From Schistocerca nitens (lineage: Eukaryota; Arthropoda; Insecta; Orthoptera; Acrididae): 64,000 nucleotides of DNA. The translations under genes and the position numbers were made by a program. This document shows positions 10,996 through 20,600 of the stretch, one piece after another. The notes below the pieces were generated by a model. That model was not told the origin of the DNA. It was given only the letters and a program-made list of their open reading frames with translations, and did not search any database. Each line of letters starts with the position of its first letter. The stretch's first letter is position 1. The DNA is taken from assembly GCF_023898315.1 (NCBI RefSeq), contig NC_064617.1:710851202-710915201 (forward strand). The letters are read 5' to 3'.

Positions 10996-12050
10996 TCTAA
11001 TCTCTATGATTTTATCCTCATGGTCTCTTCGCGAGATATACGTAGGAGGGAACAATATACTGCTTGACTCCTCGGTGAAGGTATGTTCTCGAAACTTGAA
11101 CAAAAGCCCGTACCGAGCTAATGAGCGTCTCTCCTGCAGAGTCTTCCACTGGAGTTTATCTATCATCTCCGTATCGCTTTCACGATTACTAACTGATCCT
11201 GTAACGAAGCGCGCTGCTATCCGTTGGATCTTCTCTATCTCTTCTATCTGGTAAGGATCCCACACTGCTGAGCAGTACTCAAGCAGTGGGCGAACAAGCG
11301 TACTGTAACCTACTTCCTTTTTTTTCCGATTGCATTTCCTTATGATTCTTCCAATGAATCCCAGTCTGGCATCTTCTTTACCGACGATCAATTTTATATG
11401 ATCATTCCATTTTAAATCACTCCTAATGCGTACTCCCAGATAATTTATGGAATTAACTGCTTCCAGTTGCTGACCTGCTATATTGTAGCTAAATGATATG
11501 GGATCTTTCTTTTTATGTATTCTCAGCACATTACACTTGTCTACATTGAGATTCAATTGCCATTCCCTGCACCATGCGTCAATTCGCTGCAGATCCACCT
11601 GCATTTCAGTACAATTTTCCATTGTTAAAACCTCTCGATATACCACAGCATCATCCGCAAAAAGCCTCAGTGAACTTTCGATGTCATCCACAAGGTCATT
11701 TATGTATATTGTGAATAGCAACGGTCCTACGACACTCCCCTGCGGCACACCTGAAACCACTCTTACTTCGGACGAGTTCTCTCCATTGACAATGACATGC
11801 TGCGTTCTGTTATCTAGGAACTCTTCAATCCAATCACGCAATTGGTCTGATAGTCCATATTCTCTTACTTTGTTCATTAAACGACTGTGGGGAACTGTAT
11901 CGAACGCCTTGCGGAAGTCAAGAAACACGGGATCTACCTGGAAACCCGTGTCTATGGCCCTCCGAGTCTCGTGGACGAATAGCGCGAGCTGGGTTTCACA
12001 CGATCGTCTTTTTCGAAACCCATGCTGATTCCTACAGAGTAGATTTCTAG
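10996..12050 (-). pseudogene. LINE-A1 reverse transcriptase, partial, long intact frame
   Basis: On the minus strand the frame is open for more than 300 codons. Motif A reads FLDFRKAFDTV with its catalytic Asp. Motif B is GVPQGSVVGPLLF followed by YINDL, and motif C is LRLFADDAVVY with both Asp. The C-terminal part has YCSAVWDPYQ and IEKIQRIAARFV, typical of CR1/Jockey-like elements. The gene lacks its N-terminal endonuclease and RT start through 5' truncation, and its last residues are replaced by SINE sequence, so it is not functional although the RT core is undamaged. Confidence 0.88.
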
Positions 12051-12052
12051 TT

Positions 12053-12645
12053 TTCTGTGTTTGGCAAAATTACATATCATATTCGGTTTATACCAAATGC
12101 AGTGCAGACTGCAGCGCCTTCGCATCGCCTTCGGCGTAAGAACGTTCCTTTTGTTTGGTCTTCGGAATGTGACGCTACTTTCCACAAACTCAAATCTGCG
12201 TTGTTGAGCGATCGCTGTTTGATTCCCTTCGATCCCTCCAAACCAGTTGTTTTGGCTGTCGATGCATCTTCTCACGCCATCGGCGCGGTTCTCTCGCGTC
12301 GCATTAATTCTGTCGATCGCCCGATCGCTTTTGCGTCTAAGTTGCTCAATTCTGCCCAGCAAAACTATTCTCAGATTGAGAAAGAAGCTTTAGCTTCTGT
12401 ATATTGAGTGACAAAGTTTCATGATTATTTTTGTATGGTCGCAAGTCCTATTTGGTCACCGACCATAAGCCTTTGTCGTCATTGTTCCACCCGTCAAAGC
12501 CAGTTCCAGCCCGTACGGCACAAAAGTTGCAACGTTGGTCTTTGTTTTAGTCTAACTACAATTACGAAATTTTGTTTCGGCCTACGGCCCAGAATGGCAA
12601 TGCTGATGCTTTGTCTCGTCTACCTATAGGTCCTTATGAAGTGTT
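12053..12645 (+). pseudogene. Gypsy RT end and RNase H (G1)
   Basis: The frame resumes at FGKITYHIRFIPNA, the RT thumb. It continues through VPFVWSSECDATFHKLK into RNase H, with VLAVDASSHAIGAVLSRR (the first catalytic Asp in a DAS context) and KLLNSAQQNYSQIEKEALA (the Glu block). A stop follows at about 12405. A shifted frame then gives the end of the domain and FRPTAQNGNADALSRLPIGP near 12570-12630, the usual linker before the integrase. LINE-A2 is inserted directly after this. Confidence 0.88.
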
Positions 12646-12731
12646 CATCTACATCTACATTTACATCTACATTTATACTCCGCAAGCCACCCAACGGTGT
12701 GTGGCGGAGGGCACTTTACGTGCCACTGTCA

Positions 12732-13487
12732 TTACCTCCCTTTTCTGTTCCAGTCGCGTATGGTTCGCGGGAAGAACGACTGTCGGAAAGCATCCGTGCG
12801 CGCTCGAATCTCTCTAATTTTACATTTGTGATCTCCTCGGGAGGTATAAGTAGGGGGAAGCAATATATTCGATACCTCATCCAGAAACGCACCCTCATGA
12901 AACCTGGACAGCAAGCTACACCGCGATGCAGAGCGCCTCTCTTGCAGAGTCTGCCACTTGAGTTTGCTAAACATCTCCGTAACGCTATCACGGTTACCAA
13001 ATAGCCCTGTGACGAAACGCGCCGCTCTTCTTTGGATCTTCTCTATCTCCTCCGTCAACCCGATCTGGTACGGATCCCACACTGATGAGCAATACTCAAG
13101 TATAGGTCGAACGAGTGTTTTGTAAGCCACCTCCTTTGTTGATGGACTACATTTTCTAAGGACTCTCCCAATGAATCTCAACCTGGTACCCGCCTTACCA
13201 ACAATTAATTTTATATGATCATTCCACGTCAAAACGTTCCGCACGCATACTCCCAGATATTTTACAGAAGTAACTGCTACCAGTGTTTGTTCCGCTATCG
13301 TATAATCATACAATAAAGGATCCTTCTTTCTATTTATTCGCAATACATTACATTTGTCTATGTTAAGGGTCAGTTGCCACTCCCTGCACCAAGTGCCTAT
13401 CCGCTGCAGATCTTCCTGCATTTCGCTACAATTTTCTAATGCTGCAACTTCTCTGTATACTACAGCATCATCCGCGAAAAGCCGCAT
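12732..13487 (-). pseudogene. LINE-A2 reverse transcriptase, C-terminal part
   Basis: This frame starts at MRLFADDAVVYREV, motif C with both Asp, and continues through KYLGVCVRN, YCSSVWDPYQ and IEKIQRRAARFV to a natural-looking end. It overlaps the upstream RT frame (13460-14611) by a few codons in another frame, so one frameshift near 13,470-13,490 separates them. It aligns along its whole length with LINE-A1, with many substitutions. Confidence 0.85.
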
Positions 13488-14611
13488 GGAACTTCGACAC
13501 TATCTACTAGGTCATTTATATATATTGTGAAAAGCAATGGTCCCATAACACTCCCCTGTGGCACGCCAGAGATTACTTTAACGTCTGTAGACGTCTCTCC
13601 ATTGATAACAACATGCTGTGTTCTGTTTGCTAAAAACTCTTCAATCCAGCCACACAGCTGGTCTGATATTCCGTAGACTCTTACTTTGTTTATCAGGCGA
13701 CAGTGCGGAACTGTATCGAACGCCTTCCGGAAGTGAAGGAAAATAGAATCTACCTGATAGCCTGTATCTAATATTTTCTGGGTCTCATGAACAAATAAAG
13801 CCAGTTGGGTCTCACACGATCGCTGCTTCCGGAATCCATGTTGATTCCTACAGGGTAGATTCTGGGTTTTCAAAAACGACATGATACTCGAGCAAAAAAC
13901 ATGTTCTAAAATTCTACAACAGATCGACGTCAGGGATATAGGTCTATAGTTTTGCGCATCTGCTCGACGACCCATCTTGAAGACTGGGACTACCTGTGCT
14001 CTTTTCCAATCATTTGGAACATTCTGTTCCTCTAGAGACTTGCGGTACACGGCTGTTAGAAGGGGGGCAAGTTCTTTCGCGTACTCTGTGTAGAATCGAA
14101 TTGGTATCCCATCAGGTCCAGCGGACTTTCCTCTGTTGAGTGATTCCAGTTGCTTTACTATTTCTTGGACACTTATTTCGATGTCAGCCATTTTTTCGTT
14201 TGTGCGAGGATTTAGAGAAGGAACTGCAGTGTGGTCTTCCTCTGTGAAACAGCTTTGGCAAAAGGTGTTTAGTATTTCAGCTTTACGCGTATCATCCTCT
14301 GTTTCAATACCATCATCATCCCAGAGTGTCTGTATATGCTGTTTCGAGCCACTTACTGATTTAACGTAAGACCAGAACTTCCTAGGATTTTCTGTCAAGT
14401 CGGTACATAAAATTTTACTTTCTAATTCACTGAACGCTTCACGCATAGCCCTCCTTACGCTAACTTTGACATCGTTTAGCTTCTGTTTGTCTGAGAGGTT
14501 TTGGCTGCGTTTAAACTTGGAGTGAAGCTCTCTTTGCTTTCGCAGTAGTTTCCTAACTTTGTTGTTGAACCACGGTGGGTTTTTCCCGTCCCTCACAGTT
14601 TCACTCGGCAC
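13460..14611 (-). pseudogene. LINE-A2 reverse transcriptase, N-terminal part, motif A damaged
   Basis: The open frame of 383 codons begins just before PPWFNNKVRKLLRKQ and runs through FWSYVKSVSG, GKSAGPDGIPIRFY, QNYRPISLTSICCRILE and CRNQHGFRKQRSCETQLA to GVPQGSVMGPLLF and YINDLVDSV. Motif A reads FLHFRKAFDTV, so the catalytic Asp kept in copy 1 is His here. With the frameshift before motif C this copy cannot make an active enzyme. The frame is long, so the damage is modest and the copy is not ancient. Confidence 0.88.
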
Positions 14612-14706
14612 GTACCTGTCTAAAACGCATTTTATGATTGCCTTGAACTTTTTCCATAAACACTCAACATTGTCAGTGTCGGAACAGAAATTTCCGTTTT
14701 GATCTG

Positions 14707-14950
14707 TTAGGTAGTCTGAAATCTGCCTTCTATTACTCTTGCTAAACAGATAAACCTTCCTCCCTTTTTTATATTGCTATTAACTTCCATGTTCAGGGAT
14801 GCTGCAACGGCCTTATGATCACTGATTCCCTGTTCTGCACTTACAGAGTCGAAAAGTTCGGGGCTGTTTGTTATCAGTAGGTCCAAGATGTTATCTCCAT
14901 GAGTCGGTTCTCTGTTTAATTGCTCGAGGTAATTTCCGAACTGTCCTGCA
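14707..14950 (-). pseudogene. LINE-A2 endonuclease, C-terminal fragment
   Basis: The minus-strand frame reads QLNREPTHGDNILDLL then ITNSPELFDSV and QGISDHKAVAASLN. The SDH-containing block is the end of the apurinic-like endonuclease found before the RT in CR1/Jockey-type elements. The truncation point is at the junction with gypsy G1 (14950); the first six residues of the open frame come from the gypsy flank. A stop or shift separates it from the RT frame that starts at 14611. Confidence 0.75.
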
Positions 14951-15681
14951 TGTTTATTGATTCGCAAGATAAGGAATTAGCTGATGGTTTTCCGGTGGAT
15001 TTTCGTCGCATTGCTGCCGCGACCGCTGCCGATGCTTCTTTGCAGATTATGTTGTAGTATATACGTACTCAATGGCCTCCATCTGCTGGCCAAATTCGTG
15101 ATCCACTGGTTCGACGTTACTTTGCGCAACGTCACAACTTGTCTGTACACCACGGTGTTATCTTGTTACGAATTGACAATGATCAGTCTCGTGTGGTTGT
15201 ACCTCGCTCGTTGCAGTCGGAAATCTTCCGATTACTGCACGCTGGTCATTGGAGTATAGTGCGGACGAAGCAATTAGCGCGTCGTCACTGCACTTGGGCC
15301 GGCATTGATAAACAAATTGAGAATTTGCTTGCTAATTGTCGCTTTTACGCGGAGCATCAATCTGCACCCCGCCAGCGCTTCTTTGTGTGGCCGACTCCTA
15401 CAGCGCCTTGGCAGCGCGTTCATTTTAGATTTTGCGGGCGCTTTCTGGGACACCCTTGTTCGGGCTTAGGGGTCTATTTTTTGCATTGAGGTCCTTCCTG
15501 AAGTTATTGTCTCCGACAATGGCCCCCAATTCGTGTCCTCAAGTTTGAGAGGTTCTGTGCTGCTAATGGCATTCGCCACCTGACCTCAGCCCCGTTCCAC
15601 CCCCAGTCGAACGGTGAGGCTGAACGTTTTGTGCGTAAATTTGTCGCAGATGAGCAAGTTGCGTTCCACGTACTCTCGTGA
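14951..15681 (+). pseudogene. Gypsy integrase (G1), degenerate
   Basis: After LINE-A2 the gene resumes with IDSQDKELADGFPVDF. Near 15139-15400 lies the zinc-binding region with LLHAGHW (HxxxH) and NCRFYAEHQ, where the usual second Cys is Tyr. The block expected to hold the first catalytic Asp reads VHFRFCGRF, so that Asp is Arg. The middle of the core domain is deleted after 15480. VIVSDNGPQF (second Asp, near 15505) and HPQSNGEAERF (Glu, near 15600) follow in different frames. The gene breaks at MSKLRSTYSRE, where a ~1.06-kb insertion starts; it resumes at 16739. Confidence 0.85.
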
Positions 15682-16738
15682 GTGCACGTTGTAATATTTC
15701 TGGCTTATTCAGCCATTATATTAGGCTCCAGGGAGCTATTCCCAGGGCAGTGGAGATTCAAGAAGTATAGAGATGACGCAATGTGGGATGAGGTACCGGT
15801 GACAGATGTTACATTCGGTACCATTCCCATGAGAAAGACCGCCTGCATGATGCTGTTGCTCTGTGATTGGCTGCTGTGTTCGGCGGTAGGGCGCCAAAAC
15901 GTTAAACTTTAGTTGCTATTATTAATTAAGCCTGTCATCCAAATTGCTTCATTTTTTAAATAAACATCTCTCAACAGCCAGCTATCAATCACTCATTTCA
16001 AAATTATTAAAATCAAAGTATTACTAAAACAAAAGACTGACGATATTACTGCCGATGCACATCGGTGGCGTTCTGGTCACGCCTTGCTGGCTTGGCGCGC
16101 GAAGTGCTTCGGGCAGTCCGGCTCTCCAGTTCTGACAGTTCCGGTAGACAGACATGTTGTCTGTTATAGCAGTATTTGTTTCATGCAATTTTATTTACTA
16201 CAGTTCCGACCGTCGCTAGGTACAGACATGTTGTCTGTAATATTAGTATTTGATTCATGTAATTTTATTCTCCAGTTCTGACTGTTCCAGTAGACAGACA
16301 TGTTGTCTGTGGCAGGATGTATTTCGTGTTATTTTAACCAGATATAATGACTGTGGAAAGATATGTTCAAAACGTTGTGATCAAGAATAGTTTCTCGTGT
16401 CTATATCAATAAAAACGCGAGTGGAGTCCCAAATGAGTTATAGTTTATTCGTAGCAGCAGTTCCTTGCGAAGTTAATTTCAGCCTCAAGGAAAAGAATCC
16501 ATGACCTACGTACTGTTTTCTGCGCTGGGGACATCATCATCATGAAGACAGCAGGTTAGTGAAGTGTACAAGAACTTATGTATTCCACACAGGGCAGTGG
16601 AAACAACTAGGCACCTCACGTGTACTGCATGCACAGTACAAATGTGCTCAATGACACGTCATCTGCAGTAATGCAGAGGAGGTAAAGAAAGATGAAAGTA
16701 TTAACACCATCTCACTTTTATTCCTTTTTCTTGCCATA
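15682..16738. mobile_element. Unassigned ~1.06-kb insertion in G1 integrase, possibly a solo LTR
   Basis: The gypsy protein is interrupted after STYSRE and resumes with DFLASDRSQPRG-like sequence, so this stretch is an insertion or replacement. LTR-like traits are AATAAA near 16410 (TATCAATAAAAACGCGAG), a purine-rich run near 16673-16700 and a promoter-like tandem array at 16126-16340. It has no supported open frame. Exact ends and a target duplication were not resolved. Confidence 0.4.
16126..16340 (+). repeat. Tandem repeat, nearly 3 units of about 70-75 bp, each with a small palindrome
   Basis: Three units each contain a CAGTTCYGAC-like start, then ACAGACATGTTGTCTGT, then AGTATTTGATTCATGYAATTTTATT. 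The first and third copies of the core read AGACAGACATGTTGTCT, an inverted repeat with AGACA/TGTCT arms. Unit starts are near 16126, 16201 and 16272. Repeated palindromes in a possible LTR could be protein-binding sites; that is inference. Confidence 0.8.
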
Positions 16739-17023
16739 ACGCTATGGACTTTCCTTGCTTCAGATCGCTCCCAGCCGCGCGGCACCCGTTCGCCAGCGGA
16801 ATTGCTACATGGCTGCGCCCATCGGTTGCTCCTGTAGCTATTGCGCCCGCCGCCGCGCACTCCCGCTGCTTCGCCTCGTTCTGGCTTGGCGCCTCATGAT
16901 TTGCTGTTCTATCGCGTTTTCACTGGCAGGCAGCGCTGGGAGCAGGGGCACATCCTTCGCCAGCTTGGCCGCACCTTATTTCTCATTTCTGGTCCTTCCG
17001 GCACTGTCAAGCGACACTGGAAC
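16739..17023 (+). pseudogene. Gypsy pol C-terminal region, part 1 (G1)
   Basis: The frame gives FLASDRSQPRGTRSPAELLH, the conserved end of gypsy integrase, then one stop, then YRVFTGRQRWEQGHILRQ and LGRTLFLISGPSGTVKRH, a chromodomain-like C-terminal module of gypsy integrases. Tc1 copy 2 is inserted after RHWN at a TA. Removing the Tc1 rejoins the sequence to QIRLCRP-like residues at 18450, although the Gln codon appears as TAG, which created the TA target. Confidence 0.8.
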
Positions 17024-17025
17024 TA

Positions 17026-18447
17026 CACTCCTGGAAATTGAAATAAGAACACCGTGAATTCATTGTCCTAGGAAGGGGAAACTTTATTGACACATTCCTG
17101 GGGTCAGATACATCACATGATCACACTGACAGAACCACAGGCACATAGACACAGGCAACAGAGCATGCACAATGTCGGCACTAGTACAGTGTATATCCAC
17201 CTTTCGCAGCAATGCAGGCTGCTATTCTCCCATGGAGACGATCGTAGAGATTCTGGATGTAGTCCTGTGGAACGGCTTGCCATGCCATTTCCACCTGGCG
17301 CCTCAGTTGGACCAGCGTTCGTGCTGGACGTGCAGACCGCGTGAGACGACGCTTCATCCAGTCCCAAACATGCTCAATGGGGGACAGATCCGGAGATCTT
17401 GCTGGCCAGGGTAGTTGACTTACACCTTCTAGAGCACGTTGGGTGGCACGGGATACATGCGGACGTGCATTGTCCTGTTGGAACAGCAAGTTCCCTTGCC
17501 GGTCTAGGAATGGTAGAACGATGGGTTCGATGACGGTTTGGATGTACCGTGCACTATTCAGTGTCCCCTCGACGATCACCAGTGGTGTACGGCCAGTGTA
17601 GGAGATCGCTCCCCACACCATGATGCCGGGTGTTGGCCCTGTGTGCCTCGGTCGTATGCAGTCCTGATTGTGGCGCTCACCTGCACGGCGCCAAACACGC
17701 ATACGACCATCATTGGCACCAAGGCAGAAGCGACTCTCATCGCTGAAGACGACACGTCTCCATTCGTCCCTCCATTCACGCCTGTCGCGACACCACTGGA
17801 GGCGGGCTGCACGATGTTGGGGCGTGAGCGGAAGACGGCCTAACGGTGTGCGGGACCGTAGCCCAGCTTCATGGAGACGGTTGCGAATGGTCCTCGCCGA
17901 TACCCCAGGAGCAACAGTGTCCCTAATTTGCTGGGAAGTGGCGGTGCGGTCCCCTACGGCACTGCGTAGGATCCTACGGTCTTGGCGTGCATCCGTGCGT
18001 CGCTGCGATCCGGTCCCAGGTCGACGGGCACGTGCACCTTCCGCCGACCACTGGCGACAACATCGATGTACTGTGGAGACCTCACGCCCCACGTGTTGAG
18101 CAATTCGGCGGTACGTCCACCCGGCCTCCCGCATGCCCACTATACGCCCTCGCTCAAAGTCCGTCAACTGCACATACGGTTCACGTCCACGCTGTCGCGG
18201 CATGCTACCAGTGTTAAAGACTGCGATGGAGCTCCGTATGCCACGGAAAACTGGCTGATACTGACGGCGGCGGTGCACAAATGCTGCGCAGCTAGCGCCA
18301 TTCGACGGCCAACACCGCGGTTCCTGGTGTGTCCGCTGTGCCGTGCGTGTGATCATTGCTTGTACAGCCCTCTCGCAGTGTCCGGAGCAAGTATGGTGGG
18401 TCTGACACACCGGTGCCAATGTGTTCTTTTTTCCATTTCCAGGAGTG
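17026..18447 (-). mobile_element. Tc1-family DNA transposon, copy 2 (1,422 bp, complete)
   Basis: TA flanks at 17024-17025 and 18448-18449. The inverted ends and length match copies 1 and 3 exactly, but the element lies in the opposite orientation. It interrupts the C-terminal coding region of gypsy G1. The left end on the + strand has GGAAATTGAAATAAGAACAC and the right end has the GGAAATGGAAAAAAGAACAC form, the same asymmetry as in the other copies. Confidence 0.96.
17181..18203 (-). CDS. Tc1-family transposase, intact (340 aa), copy 2
   Basis: Same protein as at 7369-8391, starting MPRQRGREPY at the ATG at 18203 and ending GGYTLY. The helix-turn-helix region (WTYRRIAQHVGREVSTV) and catalytic blocks VVFSDESRF, FQQDNARPH and SPDLSPIEHVWD are all present with the same 32-residue final spacing. 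It differs from copy 1 at only a few residues, for example GSQRRTDAR for GPQRRTDAR and GRLPLTPQ for GRIPLTPQ. The frame stays open upstream to 18419 without an ATG-backed need. No defect is visible; the gene would be read against the direction of the gypsy remnant. Confidence 0.95.
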   Translation of the reverse strand: MPRQRGREPYVQLTDFERGRIVGMREAGWTYRRIAQHVGREVSTVHRCCRQWSAEGARARRPGTGSQRRTDARQDRRILRSAVGDRTATSQQIRDTVAPGVSARTIRNRLHEAGLRSRTPLGRLPLTPQHRAARLQWCRDRREWRDEWRRVVFSDESRFCLGANDGRMRVWRRAGERHNQDCIRPRHTGPTPGIMVWGAISYTGRTPLVIVEGTLNSARYIQTVIEPIVLPFLDRQGNLLFQQDNARPHVSRATQRALEGVSQLPWPARSPDLSPIEHVWDWMKRRLTRSARPARTLVQLRRQVEMAWQAVPQDYIQNLYDRLHGRIAACIAAKGGYTLY

Positions 18448-18449
18448 TA

Positions 18450-18808
18450 GATTCGTTTGTGCCGTCCTCGGTTTTCTGCCGCTGGTTGTTTTCCGGCAGA
18501 ATTGGAGGCTTCACAGCTTCCGTCGCCTCAACCCGCGACGTCACCGACAGGGCCTCCGCCGCGGGCGCGCCTGCCATCGTCGCCGCTGCCGGTCCGGTCA
18601 CCTGCACCGGACAGGCGCCTCTCGCCGCCGCCACGGCTCCATCTCCGGCCGTCGCCGCCGCCGTGTTCCTCCACGGTGCCGGAACCGATGGACACTGAGG
18701 CTGCCGTCACGCCGCCGCCGCCATCGCCCATGGTGGTCGTTGCTCCGCCTCTTCATCCGAGCATACCCAGTGGTGGTGCGCGGCCTGGTCATGTTTTCCA
18801 CGGGGCAT
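18450..18808 (+). pseudogene. Gypsy pol C-terminal tail, part 2 (G1), proline-rich
   Basis: After Tc1 copy 2 the frame continues IRLCRPRFSAAGCFPAELE and becomes a GC-rich, proline- and alanine-rich tail ending around STVPEPMDTEAAV and HPSIPSGGARPGHVFH. Such low-complexity tails are known at the C-terminus of some gypsy pol proteins. The high GC content opens several spurious frames on both strands. A SINE interrupts it at 18809; a short continuation (GILPCPLASNSVSQ-like) may lie at 19022-19115. Confidence 0.6.
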
Positions 18809-19021
18809 GTTGCCAGCATCTCGTGGTCGTGCGGTAGCGTTCTCGCTTCCCACGCCCGGGTTCCCGGGTTCGATTCCTGGCGGGGTCAGGGATTTTCTCT
18901 GCCTCGTGATGGCTGGGTGTTGTGTGCTGTCCTTAGGTTAGTTAGGTTTAAGTAGTTCTAGGGGACTGATGACCATAGATGTTAAGTCCCATAGTGCTCA
19001 GAGCCATTTGAACCATTTGAA
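18809..19021 (+). repeat. SINE with tRNA-Gly-like head, 11-bp target duplication
   Basis: CCACGGGGCAT is repeated at 18798-18808 and 19022-19032. The head reads GTGGTCGTGCGGTAGCG then TCTCGCTTCCCACGC then CCCGGGTTCGATTCC, closely like a tRNA-Gly with anticodon CCC (loop TTCCCAC). The body, from GTCCTTAGGTTAGTTAGG to CATAGTGCTCAGAGCCATTT and GAACC, is the same as in the first SINE family (4501, 10804). The element at 48232-48438 has the same head. Confidence 0.88.
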
Positions 19022-19149
19022 CCACGGGGCATTTTCCTTGCCCCCTCGCGAGCAATTCGGTGTCACAGGTGGGCAGCGTGCCCCGGAAGTACCGCTGGTG
19101 AACCGCCTCGCTGCAGATAATAATTGCCAAATAACAGTAAATCAAAGTA

Positions 19150-20600
19150 AAAGTCTTTACAAATCTGAATCTTTAAAAAAACAAAAAAACAAAAAAATAG
19201 ATGAAATGAAAATTCTTAAAGATACATGAGGGTAAATCAGATGGTTCTAAAAAAAAAGATTTTGGTGAGAATTTAAAATCTAACTCATTTCCGCTGCTAC
19301 ATTGCAGTTGATTCTTCCAATAAATTTCTTAAGAGATATAGGCCAGAGAACACCATGACCCTAATAACATGAAAATTTCACGTTTGCACATATTTATTTG
19401 ACATTATATCACACAGGTAAGATCAAAATCTCACATTATGCTGCCCTCACCCCCCCCCCCCCCCCACCTCACACGATTTTTCATGGGTCTTATATACTCT
19501 CACTAACTATTTGAGCATTGTTTCATACTGTGATTTCGCTAATTACAATCACGAAAGTTATTTAAAATTACAGAAAATGTCATCATTTGGAGATTACTAT
19601 TAAACTATATGAAACAGGATACAAATTCAAATACATATTTGTTCTCTTGATGGAAAAATAAGTGAAATGATTGAGTTAAGCAATGCTGATTACATTTTCG
19701 TTAACTGCACTGAAACCTCATTGTTCCAAGTATTCCTTTGATCTTTCATGCTTCAAATATAGTTACATTATTTTCTAGTGTAGACAGAATTTGAATATGC
19801 AATCCAGTACCTAAACAAACAATTTGTTTAGGTTGTCAGTTTTATATTATGCAATACAATATTTATGATGTAATTAGATGCCATTATGTTAAACAAAAGT
19901 ATAGCAAGTTGACAGTATGACAGATAGAGTTGTTACAGGTTTCCAGCGTTATAAAATACAGTATATGTGGTGCTTCTTTTTTGTTCAATTATTTGCAACT
20001 AATTGCAGCTAAATGAATCAACAATACATATTCCTACCAGTGGATGGATGTCATATTAGCCAATACTTTGCCATGAAGTTATTATAAATCACATTGCACA
20101 ATAGTTAATTAATTTGGAAAGCTTTTCATTTAGTACCATCTTGATGGTTTTTAAAGAAAATACGTTTGTATGTATTCATCTGTAGATATGAAAATAATAT
20201 TATTAATTTTATTTTACTGATGTGTCTCAGTATAAGTACTGTTCTTCTGTACCAGGTAAATCCAAGCATGATCGAAAAAATTTCAGAGGTTTTTCAGGAA
20301 TATTTTCCATGTATGTTTGTACAAAGCTTCCTTTTAAATGCGCAATTTATCACATGTGACATCACTTTTGTGCAATAAACTATATCTGTGGTTTTCAAAC
20401 TTTTTGGGTTCCCACCAGCATTGACCTGAACATAACATCCATTGCTCTTTTCACATATATACTTAACTTCAAAAAAAAATTAATAAGATTAGTTATTTCT
20501 TTATTAAGTGATGACATAAGACATTTTAATCAACTTTTATTGTGATTGCATCTTACTCTTCCAATGAAATAAATGGAAACAATAGGTTTCTCTCTTCATT
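19150..20600. other. AT-rich non-coding with a C homopolymer run
   Basis: No gene seen. A run of C of about 20 bases with one or two interruptions lies at 19449-19468 and is the only obvious feature. A short plus frame at 20166-20378 is not supported. Confidence 0.5.

Larger units (their letters stand above)
10645..12052 (-). mobile_element. LINE-A copy 1 (CR1/Jockey-like non-LTR retrotransposon), 5'-truncated
   Basis: The 3' end (low coordinate) carries a run of the hexamer CATCTA (TAGATG on the element's strand) and the family block ACTCCGCAAACCACCTGACG. Coding sequence follows to about 12050, where the copy is 5'-truncated upstream of the RT motif A. The copy sits inside the gypsy RT gene of G1 and is itself split by a SINE at 10804-10995. 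A second copy of the family lies at 12646-14950. Confidence 0.85.
12646..14950 (-). mobile_element. LINE-A copy 2, 2.3 kb, 5'-truncated in the endonuclease
   Basis: The 3' end (low coordinate) has imperfect CATCTACATTTA repeats and ACTCCGCAAGCCACCCAACG, as in copy 1. TGTT occurs on both sides (12642-12645 and 14951-14954), consistent with a short target duplication. The copy extends further 5' than copy 1 and includes the last part of an apurinic-type endonuclease. It splits gypsy G1 between EVF and IDSQDKELAD. Confidence 0.88.
8695..19120 (+). mobile_element. Degenerate gypsy-type LTR retrotransposon G1, split by nested insertions
   Basis: Pieces occur in order on the + strand: primer-binding-like site, gag-like remnant (9151), RT palm (10266), RT end and RNase H (12053), zinc-binding and catalytic integrase pieces (14951-15681), and a basic, proline-rich tail (16739-17023 then 18450-18808). 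The pieces are separated by LINE-A1, LINE-A2, a ~1.06-kb LTR-like insertion, Tc1 copy 2 and SINEs. Every piece has stops or frameshifts, so the element is dead. No flanking LTR pair was recognised. The gag-like part may come from a different gypsy group from the pol part. Confidence 0.75.

Noticed and set aside
11498-12028. 176-codon plus-strand frame
   Set aside because: It is antisense to the LINE-A1 reverse transcriptase, whose minus-strand frame has all RT motifs.
18356-18955. 199-codon frame spanning the Tc1 end and the proline-rich region
   Set aside because: It crosses the Tc1 terminal repeat and runs into a SINE. GC-rich sequence alone opens it, and the gypsy tail is in a different frame.
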